Positions 1 to 9,531 of a stretch of 64,000 nt of DNA are shown here, piece by piece. The stretch's first letter is position 1; each line of letters begins with the position of its first letter. The notes under the pieces are model-generated. The model was given only the letters and a program-made list of their open reading frames with translations. It ran no database searches and was not told where the DNA came from. A program made the position numbers and the translations under genes. The stretch spans positions 27,451,262 through 27,515,261 of the forward strand of contig OZ035998.1 of assembly GCA_964035015.1 (NCBI GenBank), read 5' to 3'. Source of the DNA: Corallium rubrum (lineage: Eukaryota; Cnidaria; Anthozoa; Scleralcyonacea; Coralliidae).

Positions 1-90
1 ACTCTGCCATTTCAATAAGTGTTCTTTCAGATCGATAAAACAGAGTAAATTTTCGTTTCATAAACACTAACTAAAGTTAAAGAAATCGCG
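1..90. repeat. Right-end fragment of a TTAA-type MITE
   Basis: This stretch contains GTGTTCTTTC followed by a TTTTCGTTTCATA-like stretch. That order matches the right end of the complete MITE at 18461-18925, so it is probably a diverged end of the same family cut by the window edge. No gene is seen from here to 474. Confidence 0.35.
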
Positions 91-493
91 TCGAGCCACC
101 TTATACAGTAACAACACATAAATCATTATCATACACCATTAGGCTTTCTACTTTCAAGGTTTTGATATTTGCAGTGTATATAAACCTTTGCAAAAATCTC
201 GGGAAAAGCATACATATGACGAGAAGCTATTTCCATCATCATGTAGTGTTGCATGACAAGGAGCGGAGATAGGGCTTAATTGTTTTGGTAGAGTCTCGTA
301 GAGAGTAGTACATGGTCGTACTCTAGTGTCGTGATGTTCTTACAGTAGAACATAGTGTATAGTTAAAAAAAAACTTCAGTGAAAAAAATACATTACTATT
401 AAATGATAGTCATTTAAATGTCATGTTTGAATATAACAATCGAAATATAATTAGGTTAGATATACTGCCGAAACAGAGAACGTAGGAGTCTAA

Positions 494-519
494 CGTTTCG
501 AGCGAAGGCTCTTCGTCAG
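494..519 (-). ncRNA. Hammerhead-ribozyme-like core
   Basis: On the minus strand CTGACGA is followed by a short GC-rich hairpin and then GAAAC. These are the conserved core strings of a hammerhead (CUGANGA and GAAA). Stem III could form between ACGT right after the core and a second ACGT near 475. Penelope-like elements are known to carry hammerheads in their terminal repeats. Stem I is weak here, and one extra A precedes stem II, so cleavage activity is not shown. Confidence 0.4.
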
Positions 520-992
520 AGAGAAGCGTAAAGAGTGTAAACAAACAATGAGCTTATATACGAAAGGTAATCATGTGACCAAAAATAAGCCAATCAGATA
601 CAAATGACAATAACAAACTGATAATGAGATGCGAAAAATTAGCCAATCAAATCAAAATAACAAATCGATAATGAGGTATGAAAGACATTTGCTATTCATA
701 CCGTCGATGAGCAAGGAGGGGGTGTAAAAAGGATGAGCGAGAGCAAAAATAGATAAATATATAAAGTGAAAACGCTGTTTATGTCCGCCCTTGACATTGT
801 TTCTGTTTAGCAAGGGCGGACATAATACTTATCTATTTTTACTCTCACTCATCCTTTTTACACCCTTGGCTAATTTTTCGCATCTCATTATCAATTTGTT
901 ATTGTCATTTTTATCTGATTGGCTTATTTTTGGTCACATGATTACCTTTCGTATATAAGCTCATTGTTTGTTTACACTCTTTACGTTTCTCT

Positions 993-1018
993 CTGACGAA
1001 GGGCCTTCGCTCGAAACG
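993..1018 (+). ncRNA. Hammerhead-ribozyme-like core, right arm
   Basis: The same CTGACGA, hairpin and CGAAACG order as at 494-519, in opposite orientation. The sequence after the core is unrelated to the left arm, so stem III is probably lost. Confidence 0.35.
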
Positions 1019-1022
1019 TTAC

Positions 1023-1741
1023 AAACTCAAAATGGTGGCATAAAATACGAGAATGATAACGTCATTTCTCGAGTACGAGAACAGATATCGGAAAACTTTA
1101 TATCAACATTTTCAAACATTGCATTGAAGGAACTTTTATAATTTATTTAAAAGTAACTACATGATTCACTTTTTGATTAAAGTTCCTCTCTAACTTTTGC
1201 CAATATCTTTCATCAATCCTAGTGGTTTCATGACTTGACGTAACCGCTCCACTGGATGTTGAGACATCATGGATAGTCCGTCTCCAGGGTAACGACTAAA
1301 GTATATTTCTGGGTACGTCTTTTGGAACTAAAAGAATGCGAAGAGCTTGATTTAATACAGTGTTTCATTTGAAAATACATCTGGTTTACGTGAAAGCCGT
1401 AATAGATTATTTATAAGGATTCACTTTGGCATTTACATACTTTAACATATTGAAGCTTAAGCAATTTTAAGACTAAATTCTCAAGACCATGCAGTTGCGT
1501 AAAATTCAACTCTATTTGCACTTCGTTGACTATTTGCTCATAGACATGCAGGGACAGTTGTCTAATTGTTTTAGTATAAACCAATTACAGTCGGGAAAAA
1601 ATATCATTTTAATGAAACAAACTGAAACCTTTGAAAAAACGAGAGTTTTTTGCGGAAAAGATAGGTTTTGGTTTGAGATCGGTTTTCCGGTTTCTTTCAC
1701 GGTGGAAAACCGAAAAACCGATTTAAAGTTTTTCAGTTTAA
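1023..1741. other. Gene-free stretch
   Basis: No coding region with family support is seen. Near 1679-1725 there are alternating AAAACCGGTTTT-like blocks, which recur at about 2815-2870, 21415-21485 and 21740-21810. They look like a dispersed degenerate repeat. Confidence 0.4.
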
Positions 1742-2266
1742 AGGGATATGGCAATAAAAATTATTTTTGTCTAATTTGTAAGAACATCAAGAATAGTTAT
1801 GAAGTGCGTTTACAAATTTTCATTAGATCTTTTATTTTTTAAGAAATTCGGCATTATTTGCGTACGAATACGCTCGCCATCCGCCATTTTGGATATGCAT
1901 ATCTATCGTCAGATATGCATGACGTCACAAGCAGGGTAAAATTTGTCTAAACATTTCTTAATTTCCTAGGTATTTTAATGCAAAATCTTAAGTATTTTGA
2001 TCTGATATATTTCAAATTGAAACTCTAACAATGTAAAAGAATTTTAGCTGACATTTCGCTACTGACTGCAATTTTTACAATGTTTACCCTGCTTGTGACG
2101 TCACTTAATTAGATCTAATTGTGAAACAAGATGGCGGACGGCTTGTGTTTTTGTTCGCAAATATCTGAAAAAGTAAGCCAGCTAATGAAAATCTGTAAAC
2201 GTACTTTCTAACTTTTCTACATATTCTTACAAATTGGACAAAAATAATTTTTATTGCCATATCCCT
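1742..2266. mobile_element. TTAA-flanked MITE (piggyBac-like target), 525 bp
   Basis: The ends are inverted copies, AGGGATATGGCAATAAAAAT on the left and its complement on the right. The element is flanked on both sides by TTAA (1738-1741 and 2267-2270). A central GTTTACCC...GACGTCAC block recurs in the longer relative at 16010-17118. There is no transposase, so it is a non-autonomous element. The TTAA target suggests piggyBac mobilisation by inference. Confidence 0.7.
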
Positions 2267-2925
2267 TTAACTTATATTTTGCATTCGTATCCGATGACTA
2301 TGCATAAAAGACGGACATAAGACGTGTTCACTGACATTTTGTCGGCAAGCACCGTCGAATTGGCTAGTCAAGATGGAGATCTCCCGTTGGCATGTCAACT
2401 GCATGAAAACCGAAAGTCTCCGTCGTTTGAAGTCGAAATATGTTGCAGAGGATCTCAAAGTTTTGACGAATGTTACTTCATTGATCCGAGGTACAAAACT
2501 GATTTCCTCACAAGGGGCGAGTTGGTTCAGCAAGGCAGGACTAATTGTAAGCACTCCAGCACGAGCGCGGTTAAATCCTGAAAAGGTTGACACGCATGCT
2601 CGTTTTTTGGCTGAGAATTTGTAAACAAAAAGGCACTTGTATTATTAAAGCGCCTAGAATTTTACATTTTGATGTATAAAACTTTAACTAATTGTAAATA
2701 ATCAATGTTGGTTGCTACAGTATATTTATTTATTAATTGCTTCATAAAGTAAACATACATGTTGGTTTGATTTGGGGTTTTTTATTTCACAATAATTTAA
2801 TTAATGCAGAAGATCGGTTTACCGGTTTTTTCGTGACGGTTTTCTGTTTCGGTTTTTCCCCGAAACCGCCTCAGCCTAATTCGGAATGTTATTATTATAC
2901 TGTATGCTAACAGTGCCTTTGTTGG

Positions 2926-3068
2926 ATCATTCCCCTTCTTCAAGATGTTTTTCGTCGTCTTTACTGCTCGTTCCACGTCTCCGTCTACTTGAGGGTAACA
3001 GGGGCTGCTGGTGGTGCATTTGAATCCCCATTCCTTTGTAAACTGAACAAATTCTTCACTTTTGCTTG
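2926..3068 (-). pseudogene. Ty3/gypsy integrase core fragment, copy 1
   Basis: Minus-strand translation gives a stretch of the integrase catalytic core with the motif FTKEWGFKCTTSSPCYPQ followed by an E in VERAVKT. This is the usual context of the catalytic glutamate in gypsy integrases. The fragment is isolated, without reverse transcriptase or LTRs, and is a remnant of an older insertion unrelated to the intact element at 4575. Confidence 0.65.
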
Positions 3069-3110
3069 GTCATAGTAGTGTTTTCTTTTCATCTTGCAAT
3101 CTCGTTTGTG

Positions 3111-3288
3111 TCATTCGGTATGTTCTGCAAGCAGCTGTACTCGGTTCCGTCTAACTACAGTTGTAGGTGTATAAATTATCTGATCTTGGCTTCTTTGATG
3201 GCTTGATGACTGTATCAGTCCATGTCTATATGATGTAGACTGTTGCACCTGGTGGAAGAGTTTTCGATGGATTGAAGTGTTCCTGGTC

Positions 3289-3293
<5 letters not shown>
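3111..3293 (-). pseudogene. Possible gypsy polyprotein C-terminal fragment
   Basis: A 60-residue open frame ends with VVRRNRVQLLAEHTE, which resembles the RRNRxxL tail found after the integrase in many gypsy polyproteins. It lies next to the integrase fragment but in the wrong order, so the old element was rearranged. It could also be chance. Confidence 0.3.

Positions 3294-3352
<59 letters not shown>
3288..3352. repeat. (CAAT)n microsatellite
   Basis: About 16 uninterrupted copies of the 4-bp unit. Confidence 0.95.
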
Positions 3353-3356
<4 letters not shown>

Positions 3357-3534
3357 TTATTTATCCACGTAACACCTATAGGAGTACAAGACTCGTTAAA
3401 ACGTGCACGTGACATAAATAGTTTGGCATGATGCAGTATGGTTGACCTTATCTTTCTTCCCATGCACGTCAAGAGAAGTTCTGCTGGCGAATATATCCGC
3501 TTGCTAACGGTGTAGATCTGTAGCTAACAGTGCC

Positions 3535-3690
3535 TTTGTTTGATCCTTCTTCTTAAAGATGTTTTCACCGTTTTACTGCACGTTCCACTTCTCCGTTGGC
3601 CTGAGGGTAACAGGGGCAGCTGGTGGTGTATTTAAATCCGCATTCCTTTGTAAACTGGGCAAATTCATCATTTTTTATGCTTTTGCGCGA
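3535..3690 (-). pseudogene. Ty3/gypsy integrase core fragment, copy 2
   Basis: This is a direct repeat of 2926-3068, sharing the CTGAGGGTAACAGGGGC block and its surroundings but diverged, with YPQANGEVERAVK-like residues in place of YPQVDGDVERAVK. The two copies are probably a duplicated piece or two remnants of one family. Confidence 0.55.
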
Positions 3691-3975
3691 TTAGCTAGTT
3701 TGCAAACGGCGAACCTTCGACCGCTGTTACCACGTGCTAAAGTTGGAAAGAGGCCTTAAATGTAGAGGTGCAATACGTCGGATCGGCTTGACCCCTTATA
3801 ATCCGAGGGTTTGCCTAAACTTGAGAAATGCAAATTATATAACAAAGAAAAATTGGCTTCAATTTTTTTTGTAAGTAAAGCACACAGGACGTTCTAATTC
3901 TTTATTACAGTCAAAGAAAGATTTTCGTGACATAAAATCAGCCCGGTAACAAGGCTATAGCCCGCCTCATATGAA

Positions 3976-4175
3976 CCCTCAGGCTACATTTACACGGTAC
4001 CGGACGAATTCGAGACGGCCTCGAATTAGTACGGTTCCGCCTGTTTACATGGAAGAAAAATTCGGAACAGTTCTCGAATTAGTACGGTTCCGACTGTTTA
4101 CACTGCGAAATAGGACGAATTCGCGACCACTCTCGAATTCGTCGGGTACCGGCCGTGCAAACGGGGTCTTAGGCT
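3976..4175. mobile_element. MITE with GGTACCGG termini
   Basis: The left end carries TTTACACGGTACCGGACGAA, and the right end carries the near-complement around TTCGTCGGGTACCGGCCGTG. Internal TCTCGAATTAGTACGGTTCC blocks repeat. There is no coding capacity. Confidence 0.5.
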
Positions 4176-4185
4176 GTTGAAAACC

Positions 4186-4490
4186 CTCTATATTCCTTTC
4201 CTCCAAACAAGGTTTAAGATAAAAAATATAAAGTGTCTTTATCAATTTCTCTTTGGTTGCTCGTAAAGAAGGTCGGCTATTTCGATAAAGTTTACTATAC
4301 GCATGTTCTGTGCGTCTACCTGTCCCACAAATGTTGGTAGTAATTGGGTAAAGTGAATAAATGAAAGTTGATTACTATTACTTATAAGGAATATTCAAGT
4401 GTCTTCTGATGACATCATGTGCTTCATCGGAAACTTTCTGAAAGTTATCGGTTATGACGTATGCACACCGGGGGTTGAGTAACAGGTAGG
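4186..4490 (+). repeat. Dispersed repeat, inverted copy at 57830-58140
   Basis: It shares a long alignable stretch with the reverse complement of 57830-58140. Common blocks include CAAGGTTTAAGATAAAAA, ACTATTACTTATAAGGA and TATCGGTTATGACGTA. The other copy lies beside the decayed ATPase gene, so this may be a terminal part of the same element. That link is inference. Confidence 0.6.
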
Positions 4491-4569
4491 GTTAGGGGGT
4501 TCAGGAAGACTAGGGTTAGGCGTTAAAGACATAACGCGCCGCTTTATACTGAATACTAATGAGGTTAGG

Positions 4570-4574
4570 GTCAG
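4570..4574. repeat. Target site duplication of the gypsy element, left
   Basis: GTCAG directly precedes the 5' LTR and the same five bases follow the 3' LTR at 13123-13127, as expected for a Ty3/gypsy insertion. Confidence 0.85.
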
Positions 4575-4682
4575 TGTAGTGACGTCACTTAATTAATTAC
4601 GCCCTGCATGTCATGTATATATTAAAAATAGAATAATAAAGAGGACACTTAGTGCGTGCATAGTCAGTGAGTGATCAGTACA
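4575..4682 (+). repeat. 5' LTR, 108 bp
   Basis: Begins TGTAGTGACGTCAC and ends GATCAGTACA, with the usual TG...CA ends. It differs from the 3' LTR at two bases (AATT/AGTT and GCG/GTG). It contains an AATAATAAAG-type block that may act as a polyadenylation signal, and a GACGTCAC (CRE-like) palindrome. Confidence 0.9.
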
Positions 4683-4684
4683 TT

Positions 4685-4698
4685 TGGCGACGAGCGAT
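4685..4698 (+). promoter_or_regulatory. Primer binding site-like motif
   Basis: TGGCGACGAGCG starts two bases after the 5' LTR. A TGG start fits pairing with the CCA end of a tRNA. The tRNA was not identified. Confidence 0.5.
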
Positions 4699-4771
4699 AA
4701 AAGAAACAAATCTGGATCGAAATTAAACATTCAAAATAACAAAGGGTCATCGGGTAGTAACTTCAAGGACA

Positions 4772-5415
4772 ATGTCGAAAGCAATTCCACAATTTGAGCC
4801 GTTCTTGGTACATCATGAAGAAGCCACAACATCGTCGGCAGGAACTCGCTGGAAGAAATGGCTTCAGCGTTTTAATAATCTTATGGCGGCCATGGACATA
4901 ACGGCAAAAAAGCGAAAACGCGCCTTACTTCTACACCTGGTCGGATCGCAAGTATATGATATCTTTGACACATTCACCGATGAGCAAAAAGGCCCAGAGG
5001 ATGATTTTGATCAAGCAGCACAAGCCCTAACGTCGTACTTTACACCCAAGAAAAATACAGAATTTGAGGTACACAAATTCAGACAGGCCAGTCAGCGCCA
5101 AGATGAAAAGATCGACAGCTTTTACACACGTCTCAGACAACTAGCCGCAATTTGTAAATTCACTGATATCGAGCGCGAGATCAAAACACAAATCGTACAA
5201 AACTGCACATCCAAGGAACTTCGAAGACGTGCTTTACGTACCAAGATGAATCTTAACGAACTATTGGAATTAGGAAGGGCATACGAACTATCCGACGAGC
5301 AAGCAACACAAATCGAAAGTAAAAATTCCGAATCAGCTAATCATGTCAACAAAAGAACCACACATCGACACACAAAAGATTCAACGCTGCCAGACAAACG
5401 CGACAACAAGAAACC
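4772..5415 (+). CDS. gag: Gag (capsid part) of the gypsy element, cut by insertion
   Basis: The frame opens at ATG 4772, about 90 bases after the LTR. About 214 residues are element sequence before the inserted transposon begins at 5416; the frame then reads a further 30 residues of foreign DNA to a stop at 5506. The N-terminal half has the helix-rich look of a retrotransposon capsid (WKKWLQRFNNLMAAMDI, then FTPKKNTEFEVHKFRQ), typical of metazoan Ty3/gypsy Gag. The zinc-knuckle region that should follow lies on the other side of the insertion at 9532 in the same frame, so gag and pol were probably one continuous frame. Gag packages the element RNA in cytoplasmic particles. Confidence 0.85.
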
Positions 5416-5432
5416 CGAGGGGCAAATCACTC
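5416..5432. repeat. Left terminal inverted repeat of the hAT-like element
   Basis: CGAGGGGCAAATCACTC, a perfect reverse complement of 9515-9531. Confidence 0.9.
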
Positions 5433-5666
5433 CAAAAATCTCGTACACTTTGACGAAAAGTCCGCAAAAAGTCCAAAAAGTCCAGCGGAATTTAGAAAAT
5501 CCTTAAAAATCCGCAAATCCGCAAAAAGTCCTGAAAATCCATGAAAATCCATGAAAATCCATAAAAATCCTTTCAAAATCTATTAAAATTCACAGAATCT
5601 TACTGAATTGATCAAAATCCAAAAAAAATCCGAAGGAAATCTGCACTTTCTCCTACAAATTCGTTA

Positions 5667-6903
5667 TCCCCGAACCCGGGCGTAGGGCCGAAGGCCCGGA
5701 GCCCGGTGAGGGTGCTAATCTCGACATGCGTGGAGTCCACTTTACACGCGTGTTACAATGCGAATCAATTTGAGCGATCTGAATATTTGTATATATGTGT
5801 GGACGGACCAACACCATGACTGCGGTGAAGATTGTGGGGCACTGGGAACATTAATATGGAAATATACATGCGAAAATACTATTATTTGTCACTATGGAAA
5901 GAGAAAATGCAGCTCAATAAAACAAGGAAACTTTAAGGGGGAGCGACAAGAACTATTAACTCGAAGGAAAAGTGTTGAGCGAAAGTCGAAAAGATTGAAA
6001 GAACGTACAGAACTGTCGCGACGACAACTGAATGAAACAGTGGAAGGTAGGGAAGTTATTTGCTTAGCAAAGAAAAGCGAAGCTAACAAACTGAGGCAGT
6101 CAGAAAAAAAAGGTAAACTGAGTACACTAGAAAGAGAAGGCAACGGGAAAGTCAGTGTCGTGTATGATAGCGAGAGAAACGGCAAAGTTTAAGATAAGTC
6201 TGAAAAAATCTCAATCAGAATGTCAGCTGTTTTCTTAAAACGTGTCGTGAATCGTGACAAACGTTTTCCATGTTTTCTCGTCAATACTTTGAAATAAATG
6301 TTTGCTATTTCAGTTTCACCTTGACAGTCCGATTAATACTGTATATTTTTGCTTTGTTTCAATTGCTAGTTTTAAGTTATTACAGTTCATTTTTGCCGAC
6401 GTGTCCTGCTGAAGACGCCAGTAAAGATCGAGTTTTTCTATCGGACGTGGCATGTTTTTCATATTTTAATGTATTTTCGAATCAAGTTCTGCATTTTGCT
6501 AGGTCCAATTACACTGTGTGGTTTGTTAGTCTATATTATTGACTCTTTTTGGGGCTATTAGTTTTCAGATTTGGCAGATTAGGTTGCTTGAGTTCTGTCG
6601 TTGTAATAAACAACATGCATGGAAACCATTTGAAATCAAAACATGTACATGGAAGCCATTTAAAGGCTTGCTAAAAAAACCCTTTCGAAACCTCGAATAA
6701 ACAAAATATGTTTTACAACCAGACTACCGGAGTTTATTAAATCTAAGTTTTGTTTCGACAGCTTCTTTCTTCAACCACTGTTATATAACTATTTTCGACT
6801 GGAAATTTTGCTTAAAACATGGGGGGGGGGGGGGGGGGGGGGTTTGTGTTACAAAAATACACGTTAAAGTGGGCGAGGGGTTGTTGCGTTTATGTATTTC
6901 TAG
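5667..6903 (+). mobile_element. Helitron-like element, copy 1 (non-autonomous)
   Basis: It starts TCCCCGA and ends ATGTATTTCTAG, inserted between A (5666) and T (6904) with no target duplication. A 5' TC, a 3' CTRR end and an A-T insertion site are Helitron marks. A strong hairpin at 5676-5706 (CCGGGC paired with GCCCGG, GGGCC with GGCCC) lies at the 5' end. About 190 bp at the 5' end and the last 50-90 bp, including a G-run and GCGAGGGG, are shared with copy 2 at 59551-60853. The cores differ. The frame 5758-6192 inside (144 residues, Lys/Arg/Glu-rich) has no recognised domain. Confidence 0.75.
6821..6842. repeat. G homopolymer, about 22 bp
   Basis: An uninterrupted G-run near the 3' end of Helitron-like copy 1. 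A G-rich run lies at the corresponding place in copy 2. Confidence 0.95.
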
Positions 6904-6965
6904 TGTACTTCATGTAATTTCATCCTGAAGTATTTTATATACATGACAACGAGCTTGGTTTTGAC

Positions 6966-7971
6966 CAGGGCGTCTATAAGATAGGGCGGGGAAACGCCAA
7001 TCTGACGTACTGAAACATGTGTGATGCACTTTAGGCATGGGGCGAGCGCGGCCAACTGCAAATTTTGATCAAAACAAAAAATCCATGTGAAATTCAAGGA
7101 CGTTGATTAAATCTCTTATAATGCTGCAACTATTGACTCGATTGTTGGTGTAAGTGTTTTGTTTTGTTATTCATACGTTGTACTGTTCATATAACATGGT
7201 GGAAGGCATTCTTAAATATAAAACGACTAAAATTTCCAATGTTGAAGCCGAAGCCATTTATCGCTTCCTTGTCTAATTTTGCTCCACGCATAGAACATTT
7301 TAATTATTTCCTAACTCAAAAACGAGACAGAACTTAGCTTTTTTAAATACATGTCTGGAAGGCATTAAACTTTATTCCTCTCAAATTTCATCGCGTAATT
7401 GTTTGAGCTTTTTTAGCAATAGCGTGTTGATTGCAGTTGAGAAATTTTCCTGGCTCGAATGTTCTGAAAATGTACGTATTTGAAAGGTAGTTAAGCGTCT
7501 TGTGGTCACTTTTATATTTTTAATCGACAAAAGAATACATGTTCTTCTTACCGTATGATCATCCTTCACCAGAAACCAAAATATAAAGAGGAAATGTGAA
7601 TTCTCTTCCAGCAAACTTTCGTTTCGTTCATCATGGCGGCTTCCGCAGTTCCAACTCGCACTCGTTTTGTAAAATATTTAATAACTTGCCCTGGCACCAG
7701 AACTTAGCAAACCCAAGGACGGTTACTCCATTAATAGATCTATCTTTGGTATAAATATTGTTACTTAATTTTTTGAGCTTTTTTTGCTGCATGCGAACAA
7801 ACACGTCGCAAAGGGAAAAAATATATTTGGCAGACATTGCTAAAGACGCGCGAGGACTGGGGCAGGTAAATAATCTCCTTCAATGTTCGAATATTCGGGG
7901 GGTCCCGCGCATCACACATACTTCAGGGCACACGGCTCGTTTCCCCGCCCTATCTTATAGACGCCCTGGTT
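6966..7971. repeat. Inverted repeat pair inside the hAT-like element
   Basis: The arms at 6966-6997 and 7940-7971 are 32-bp complements (CCAGGGCGTCTATAAGATAG and onward). About 940 bp lie between them, with no recognised gene. This may be a further nested insertion, but no clear target duplication was found. Confidence 0.55.
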
Positions 7972-9414
7972 TTGACCATGTGGAAATATGGATTCTCGCG
8001 TTTTCGCGCCATTCTATATCCACCATCTTTGGGCCTTCCTTCGCGGCCCTCCTCTTTTTATTATATGCGGGCACGTTGTTCCAGCTAGCCATGCTTGGAA
8101 CCTGACGATAACATGGCTCCTTGCTTTTTTCAAAACTCGGAAGTTTTTTTCAGAACAGGGACTCGGTCGAGATAGCGGACTTAGGCATTTATCTCGTCCG
8201 TGGCATTTCTCTTTTTCCGCACCCGGGTTATGCAATTGCTCCCCAAAATTTTCTCCCTTTGATACGGAAACTCTCACAAATCTTTACGAATCACTCAACA
8301 AACTCATATCATTGGAGCTCGCCTCGTCGCCACCGGTGCTAAATTCTACTAGACATCAGCGTCGATCTACGTACTCCAATCTCAAGGAAACACAATTCAG
8401 AGCAACCCCAATTCTGGTCTCCTTACTACAACAGAAACAGAATTCACCTCTTCAGAAGAGATTTACTTTAATTAGAAATTAAAAATAAATTATAACACTA
8501 ACCCCCCCCCTCCCCCCCCCCCACCCCAATACTTAAAACCACCTCATAAAATCAAACCCTAACCCATGACATTAATCACAATCACCAGCACAAGTCAGCG
8601 GATTCCCATATTTGGACTCCCTACCACAACAAAAACATATTTGACTTCTCCAGAAGGATTTATTTTAAAATTAAAATAAATTGTAATTAAAATAAAAAAT
8701 AAAAATAAATTATAATAGGAAACCCCCCCCCCCCCCCCCCCCAATAAAGTTTAAAACTTAAAATCCACTTCAGAAACCTAACCTCCATAATCTCAATCCC
8801 TAACACCTTAAACCTCAAACTATTAACCATTTTCCACCACTATTCACCAACACAATACACCAAGGATGGTAAGTCACAGCCAGGATCCAAATACCTGAAC
8901 CTTATGATTTACTTTTACTTTTATTTTACATTTTACAAAACACAAGTCATATATAATTTACAAAATACAATTTATCACAATGGAGCATTCTCAGCTATTA
9001 TATTTTGCCCAGCATCTTGTCAAAAACAGCTTGACAGAGTTGTTTACTTGGCTGTGGCCAAATGCATATGAACTACAGTTGCTTAAATTTACTAAAATAA
9101 CCGTCATGCTTTGCAGTCGCAGTGCAACCATGGATGAAATGTAAATATAATTAATCAAGTAGGCGTAGAATATTAATTTTGAGTTAAAGGCGACAGGCTG
9201 CAAAGCTATTTAAATTTTGGATTGGGGTATTACCAACTTTTATTATCGGATTTTGCATGTTTTTTTACTGTTGACTGTTGTTATCCTAAATATGTAATGG
9301 ACCAATTTCTAGTTCTCCCATTCGCCTCCTGGGCTTATATTCATTCCCAGTTTCACTTATAGCCCGACCAGAACATGAAAAACAATGGGAAAATATCGTT
9401 AACAATTTTCACAG
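7972..9414. other. Gene-free interior of the hAT-like element
   Basis: No gene is recognised. Near-duplicate AT-rich blocks at about 8380-8560 and 8590-8760 share CTTCAGAAG- or CTCCAGAAG-like sequence followed by long C-runs (8503-8522 and 8727-8742), so a small internal duplication is likely. Confidence 0.4.
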
Positions 9415-9514
9415 GAAGTCCGCAAAAGTCCGCAAAAAAATCACAAAAGTCCGAAAGTCCAACGAGAAAATACCCGGACTTTTGAAAGTCCGAAAGTCTC
9501 GTACACTTCTTAGC

Positions 9515-9531
9515 GAGTGATTTGCCCCTCG
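9515..9531. repeat. Right terminal inverted repeat of the hAT-like element
   Basis: GAGTGATTTGCCCCTCG, followed directly by the 8-bp duplication AAGAAACC at 9532-9539. Confidence 0.9.

Larger units (their letters stand above)
474..1022. repeat. Inverted pair of Penelope-type terminal repeats
   Basis: Two arms face each other. The left arm reads from the hammerhead-like motif at 494-519 inward, and the right arm repeats it in reverse complement up to 1018. Shared blocks include the stretch with CATGTGACCAAAAATAAGCC on the left (568-587) and its complement near 930. The centre is a second hairpin around 720-870 with GTCCGCCCTTG and CAAGGGCGGAC. The layout matches the complete inverted pair at 34201-35716, so it is read as a head-to-head pair of Penelope-like pseudo-LTRs without a coding region. 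Confidence 0.6.
5416..9531. mobile_element. hAT-like DNA transposon inserted in gag, non-autonomous
   Basis: The ends are perfect 17-bp inverted repeats (5416-5432 and 9515-9531, outer sequence CGAGGGGCAAATCACTC). They are flanked by an exact 8-bp duplication AAGAAACC (5408-5415 and 9532-9539). An 8-bp duplication is the mark of hAT (also P and Merlin) elements, and the RAGGGG-like start fits hAT. Both subterminal regions carry repeated AAAGTCCGCAAA-type motifs in the same orientation. No transposase was recognised. Taking out the element and one copy of the duplication joins gag to pol in frame, which confirms the borders. Confidence 0.85.

Noticed and set aside
1489..1842. 117-residue frame
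   Set aside because: No family match, runs into the TTAA MITE, codon content like non-coding AT-rich DNA.
5758..6192. 144-residue Lys/Glu/Arg-rich frame in Helitron-like copy 1
   Set aside because: Only its first part lies in the end block shared with copy 2, and no domain is seen; it may be captured exon sequence but this cannot be supported.
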